Translations under genes and position numbers: made by a program
Notes under the pieces: generated by a model
What the model was told of the DNA's origin: nothing
Databases searched by the model: none
What the model saw: the letters and a program-made list of their open reading frames with translations, nothing else
Shown: in pieces, positions 5,282 to 6,929 of the stretch
Numbering within the stretch: position 1 is the stretch's first letter
Layout: each line of letters begins with the position of its first letter
Assembly (NCBI GenBank): GCA_018991295.1
Contig: JAGKSZ010000158.1
Span: 1 to 6,929, forward strand
From: Porphyrobacter sp.
Lineage (GTDB): Bacteria; Pseudomonadota; Alphaproteobacteria; Sphingomonadales; Sphingomonadaceae
Reading direction: 5' to 3'
Length of the DNA stretch: 6,929 bases

Positions 5282-6243
5282 TGCGCCGCAACCTTGGGGG
5301 GCGCGACGCGATCGAGGAAATCGGCAATGCGCGCCATGATCGGGGCGCGCACCGCATCGACTTCGCGCAGGACTTCGTGATGCGCCTCCTCGCACAGCGC
5401 CAGCAATTCGGCCTTTGGCAGGCGAGCGGCGGCGCGCAGGTTGGCAGGGTGGCTCACCAGCTTGTCAGCCGCTGTTGAAACGATCAGCACCGGCACTTGG
5501 ACCGCCTCCAGCGCGCCGGGCGTCTCCAGCGCGATCCACGAGGCATAGGCGCGCTCGACCCAGCGCCAGCTGGCCGGGCCCATCACCAGTTCGGGCCGGT
5601 GGTCGCGCCACCATACCTCGTCGGCATAGCGGGCAGCATCGTGGGTGAGCAGGTTGGCGCGGCCGGTGGGCAGTTCGCCCGGCTTCTCGCTCCACTTCCA
5701 CGCCTGCCGGGTGGGATCACCGACCTTGCACATCGCCATCGCCACGCGGTGGAGGATGCCAAGCGGCAGCGGCGGGCCGGCCACCCCGGTCATCGGCGCG
5801 CTCAGCACCACCGCATCCGGAGCAATCCGCGCAGCCGCCAGCGCCCGCAGCACGATATGCCCGCCCATCGAATGGGCAGCGAGCACATGGGGCCCCGGCG
5901 TTTCGGCCACCCAGCGCTCCCACAAAAGCGCCAGATCATCGATCCAAATGGCGAAATCTTCAATGTGACCGGTCACCGCGTCCTTGCCGAGCCGCCCGGA
6001 CCCTGCCTGCCCGCGCCAGTCGGACGCCGTCACCCGCCAGCCGGCGCGGTGCCATTCTTCCAGCGTTTCGAGGTATTTTTCGTAAAAATCCCCGCGCCCC
6101 GGGAAGAACAGGATCGACCCGCGCGCAGGCTCCCCCGCACCCGGCCAATCGATGCGGCGGATCAGGTGGCCGTCTGCGGCGACCCATGTGCTTTCTCGTG
6201 CATCGGCAGGAATGGCGCGGCGGTCGATGGCGCAGGCGGTCAT
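5278..6243 (-). CDS. Alpha/beta hydrolase, lysophospholipase-like (PldB/Hydrolase_4 type)
   Basis: A 321-residue serine hydrolase of the lysophospholipase/monoacylglycerol-lipase-like group. Visible features, numbered from the ATG at 6243, are the oxyanion-hole region LFFPGRGDFYEKY (45-57), DWRGQAGSGR (75-84) and the nucleophile elbow AAHSMGGHIVLRAL with S125. Ala replaces the first Gly of GxSxG here. D260 lies in VSTAADKLV and H289 in EEAHHEVLRE, completing the triad. A cap insertion rich in Trp (about 180-240) lies between strands. No signal peptide is seen. An ATG four codons upstream (6255) is an alternative. I chose 6243 because GGGTG lies 5 bases before it and because 6255 has no Shine-Dalgarno. 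The frame extends further upstream to 6405, but only into the intergenic region and the opposing pilus gene. The stop overlaps the flavoenzyme start by four bases. The substrate is unknown: lipid, acyl or peptide-like esters or amides are all possible. Confidence 0.9.
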   Translation of the reverse strand: MTACAIDRRAIPADARESTWVAADGHLIRRIDWPGAGEPARGSILFFPGRGDFYEKYLETLEEWHRAGWRVTASDWRGQAGSGRLGKDAVTGHIEDFAIWIDDLALLWERWVAETPGPHVLAAHSMGGHIVLRALAAARIAPDAVVLSAPMTGVAGPPLPLGILHRVAMAMCKVGDPTRQAWKWSEKPGELPTGRANLLTHDAARYADEVWWRDHRPELVMGPASWRWVERAYASWIALETPGALEAVQVPVLIVSTAADKLVSHPANLRAAARLPKAELLALCEEAHHEVLREVDAVRAPIMARIADFLDRVAPPKVAAQ

Positions 6244-6276
6244 GATCGCACCCATCGCGCAGCGCCAATCGTGGTT

Positions 6277-6305
6277 ACTATTTGGTAAGTCATAGTCTGT
6301 AGCAA
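6277..6305 (-). promoter_or_regulatory. Possible sigma-70-type promoter for the hydrolase-flavoenzyme unit
   Basis: On the minus strand TTGCTA (6305-6300) and AATAGT (6282-6277) are separated by exactly 17 bases, each matching 4 of 6 consensus positions. Transcription would start near 6270, giving a leader of about 27 bases before the ATG at 6243. This is the most AT-rich patch in the divergent region between the hydrolase and the prepilin peptidase, so the plus-strand gene may share it. There is no direct evidence of activity. Confidence 0.35.
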
Positions 6306-6365
6306 GTGTCCCATTGAAGGACGGCCGACGCAGCAAGCGCGGCCTTGCCCGGGGGCACGAAGTCG

Positions 6366-6851
6366 ATGAATACCATTTCCTACGGTCTGCTGATCGCCTT
6401 GGCAATTGCGCTGCTGGTCGCCGCTTTCACGGATATCCGCCGCCGCCAGATCGACAACTGGCTGAATGCCGCCATCGCGCTGACCGCGCCTGCTTTCTGG
6501 TGGTCGCAAGGGTTGGCGCTGTGGCCGGATGTGGCGCTTCAGCTGGGCGTGGCGCTGGGAGCCTTTGCGATCCTTGCCGGGCTGTTTGCCCTGAAGGTGA
6601 TGGGCGGGGGCGATGTGAAGCTGCTCGCCGCGCTCGCGCTGTGGATCCCGTTCTACGAATATATGCAGCTGCTGCTGATCATGGCGATCGCGGGCGGCTT
6701 TCTCACGATCCTGCTGGTGTTCTGGCACGTCGCCCGCCGCCAGCGCGATCGGATCGCGGTTCCTTATGGCGTGGCGATTGCGGTGGGGGGCCTGTGGACC
6801 CTTGCCATCAACTACCTGCCCGAAGGCGCGAACGCGGCTGTCGCAGCATAA
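6366..6851 (+). CDS. cpaA: Prepilin peptidase of the A24 family (CpaA/TadV type)
   Basis: This aspartic protease of the inner membrane cuts the leader from Flp-type prepilins for Tad pilus assembly. The 161-residue protein is almost all membrane segments (about 4-22, 35-50, 57-76, 102-120 and 131-150), the short form lacking the methyltransferase domain of PilD. The two catalytic aspartates are D23 in AAFTDIRRRQIDNWLN and D83 in KVMGGGDVKLLAAL, which is the GxGDxKL signature. VPYGVAIAVGG near 132-142 is also typical of CpaA. I chose the ATG at 6366. A TTG seven codons earlier (6345) is in frame but has no Shine-Dalgarno, while GGGGG (6350-6354) precedes the ATG at a somewhat long distance. 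Such genes usually head a cpaA/flp-cpaBCEF cluster, consistent with a ribosome binding site appearing at the window's right end. CpaA versus another A24 peptidase is settled by size and motif, not by visible neighbours. Confidence 0.88.
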   Translation: MNTISYGLLIALAIALLVAAFTDIRRRQIDNWLNAAIALTAPAFWWSQGLALWPDVALQLGVALGAFAILAGLFALKVMGGGDVKLLAALALWIPFYEYMQLLLIMAIAGGFLTILLVFWHVARRQRDRIAVPYGVAIAVGGLWTLAINYLPEGANAAVAA

Positions 6852-6929
6852 CCCGATTTTAACCAGTCACACCTTACGCAGTGCAACCATACCTGCCCGC
6901 TAACCAATCTACGGGCGATTACGAGGGGG
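6852..6929 (+). promoter_or_regulatory. Leader of the next (unseen) gene with AACCA boxes and Shine-Dalgarno
   Basis: These last 78 bases are non-coding and noticeably less G+C-rich than the genes. They contain TTAACCAG (6859-6866), CAACCAT (6884-6890) and CTAACCAA (6900-6907), which resemble half-sites of the alphaproteobacterial regulator CtrA (TTAACCAT). A complete TTAA-N7-TTAA site is not present. GAGGGGG (6923-6929) is a good Shine-Dalgarno, so a start codon is expected within about ten bases beyond the window. In the usual order this would be a Flp pilin or cpaB gene. The CtrA link is inference. Confidence 0.4.

Noticed and set aside
5497..6288. Plus-strand open frame of 263 codons opposite the hydrolase
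   Set aside because: The hydrolase triad and coupling to the next gene are clear on the minus strand; the antisense frame has no domain and low-complexity basic composition.
6240..6862. Open frames overlapping the prepilin peptidase (minus 6240-6728; plus 6314-6862)
   Set aside because: Both are shadows of cpaA, which has both catalytic aspartates and the expected membrane segments.
1..6929. Search for CRISPR arrays, tRNA genes, phage or toxin-antitoxin modules and defence systems
   Set aside because: No regularly spaced repeats, no cloverleaf in the gaps, and every sizeable coding region is accounted for by a housekeeping, envelope, metabolic or pilus gene.

Overview
The window is high-G+C alphaproteobacterial chromosome, most likely from the Sphingomonadales (Erythrobacter/Porphyrobacter/Novosphingobium type). 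The reasons are the ispH-thrB-rnhA gene order, the protein styles, and two intergenic repeat families that I know as common in sphingomonad genomes (the CCCGGG-TCAAG-CCCGGG palindrome and the CCTGAGCCTGTCG inverted pair). Placement is by recognition from memory; no search was run. Nearly all of it is ordinary chromosomal coding sequence. I see no tRNA, rRNA, CRISPR array, insertion sequence or phage gene.

Layout. (1) Positions 1-404, minus strand: the N-terminal third or less of arginyl-tRNA synthetase (argS), cut by the window edge. (2) 405-633: a non-coding stretch packed with hairpins, including a dispersed palindrome, three mutually overlapping stem-loops and a terminator-like stem. (3) 634-1287, minus: an unrecognised 217-residue lipoprotein. 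(4) 1288-1359: a short divergent intergenic region. (5) 1360-3815, plus: a tight three-gene cluster of ispH (isoprenoid synthesis), thrB (homoserine kinase) and rnhA (RNase HI), with gaps of 22 and 25 bases. (6) 3826-3920: an imperfect 27-base inverted repeat lying between convergent genes. (7) 3933-4109, minus: a 58-residue DUF1508/YegP-family protein. (8) 4172-6243, minus: a two-gene unit, an alpha/beta hydrolase followed by a D-amino-acid-oxidase-type flavoprotein, overlapping by ATGA. (9) 6366-6851, plus: a CpaA/TadV-type prepilin peptidase, probably the first gene of a Flp (Tad) pilus locus. The window ends on the Shine-Dalgarno sequence of the next gene.

How the parts relate. ispH, thrB and rnhA have no shared pathway but form a commonly conserved alphaproteobacterial transcription unit. 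The hydrolase and flavoenzyme are translationally coupled and probably act together or are at least co-expressed. The flavoenzyme resembles D-arginine dehydrogenase, but the residues that recognise the arginine side chain look replaced, so its substrate is open. I did not find a convincing wholly new system. The best leads are the altered flavoenzyme pocket with its coupled hydrolase, the competing hairpins ahead of argS, and the uncharacterised lipoprotein.
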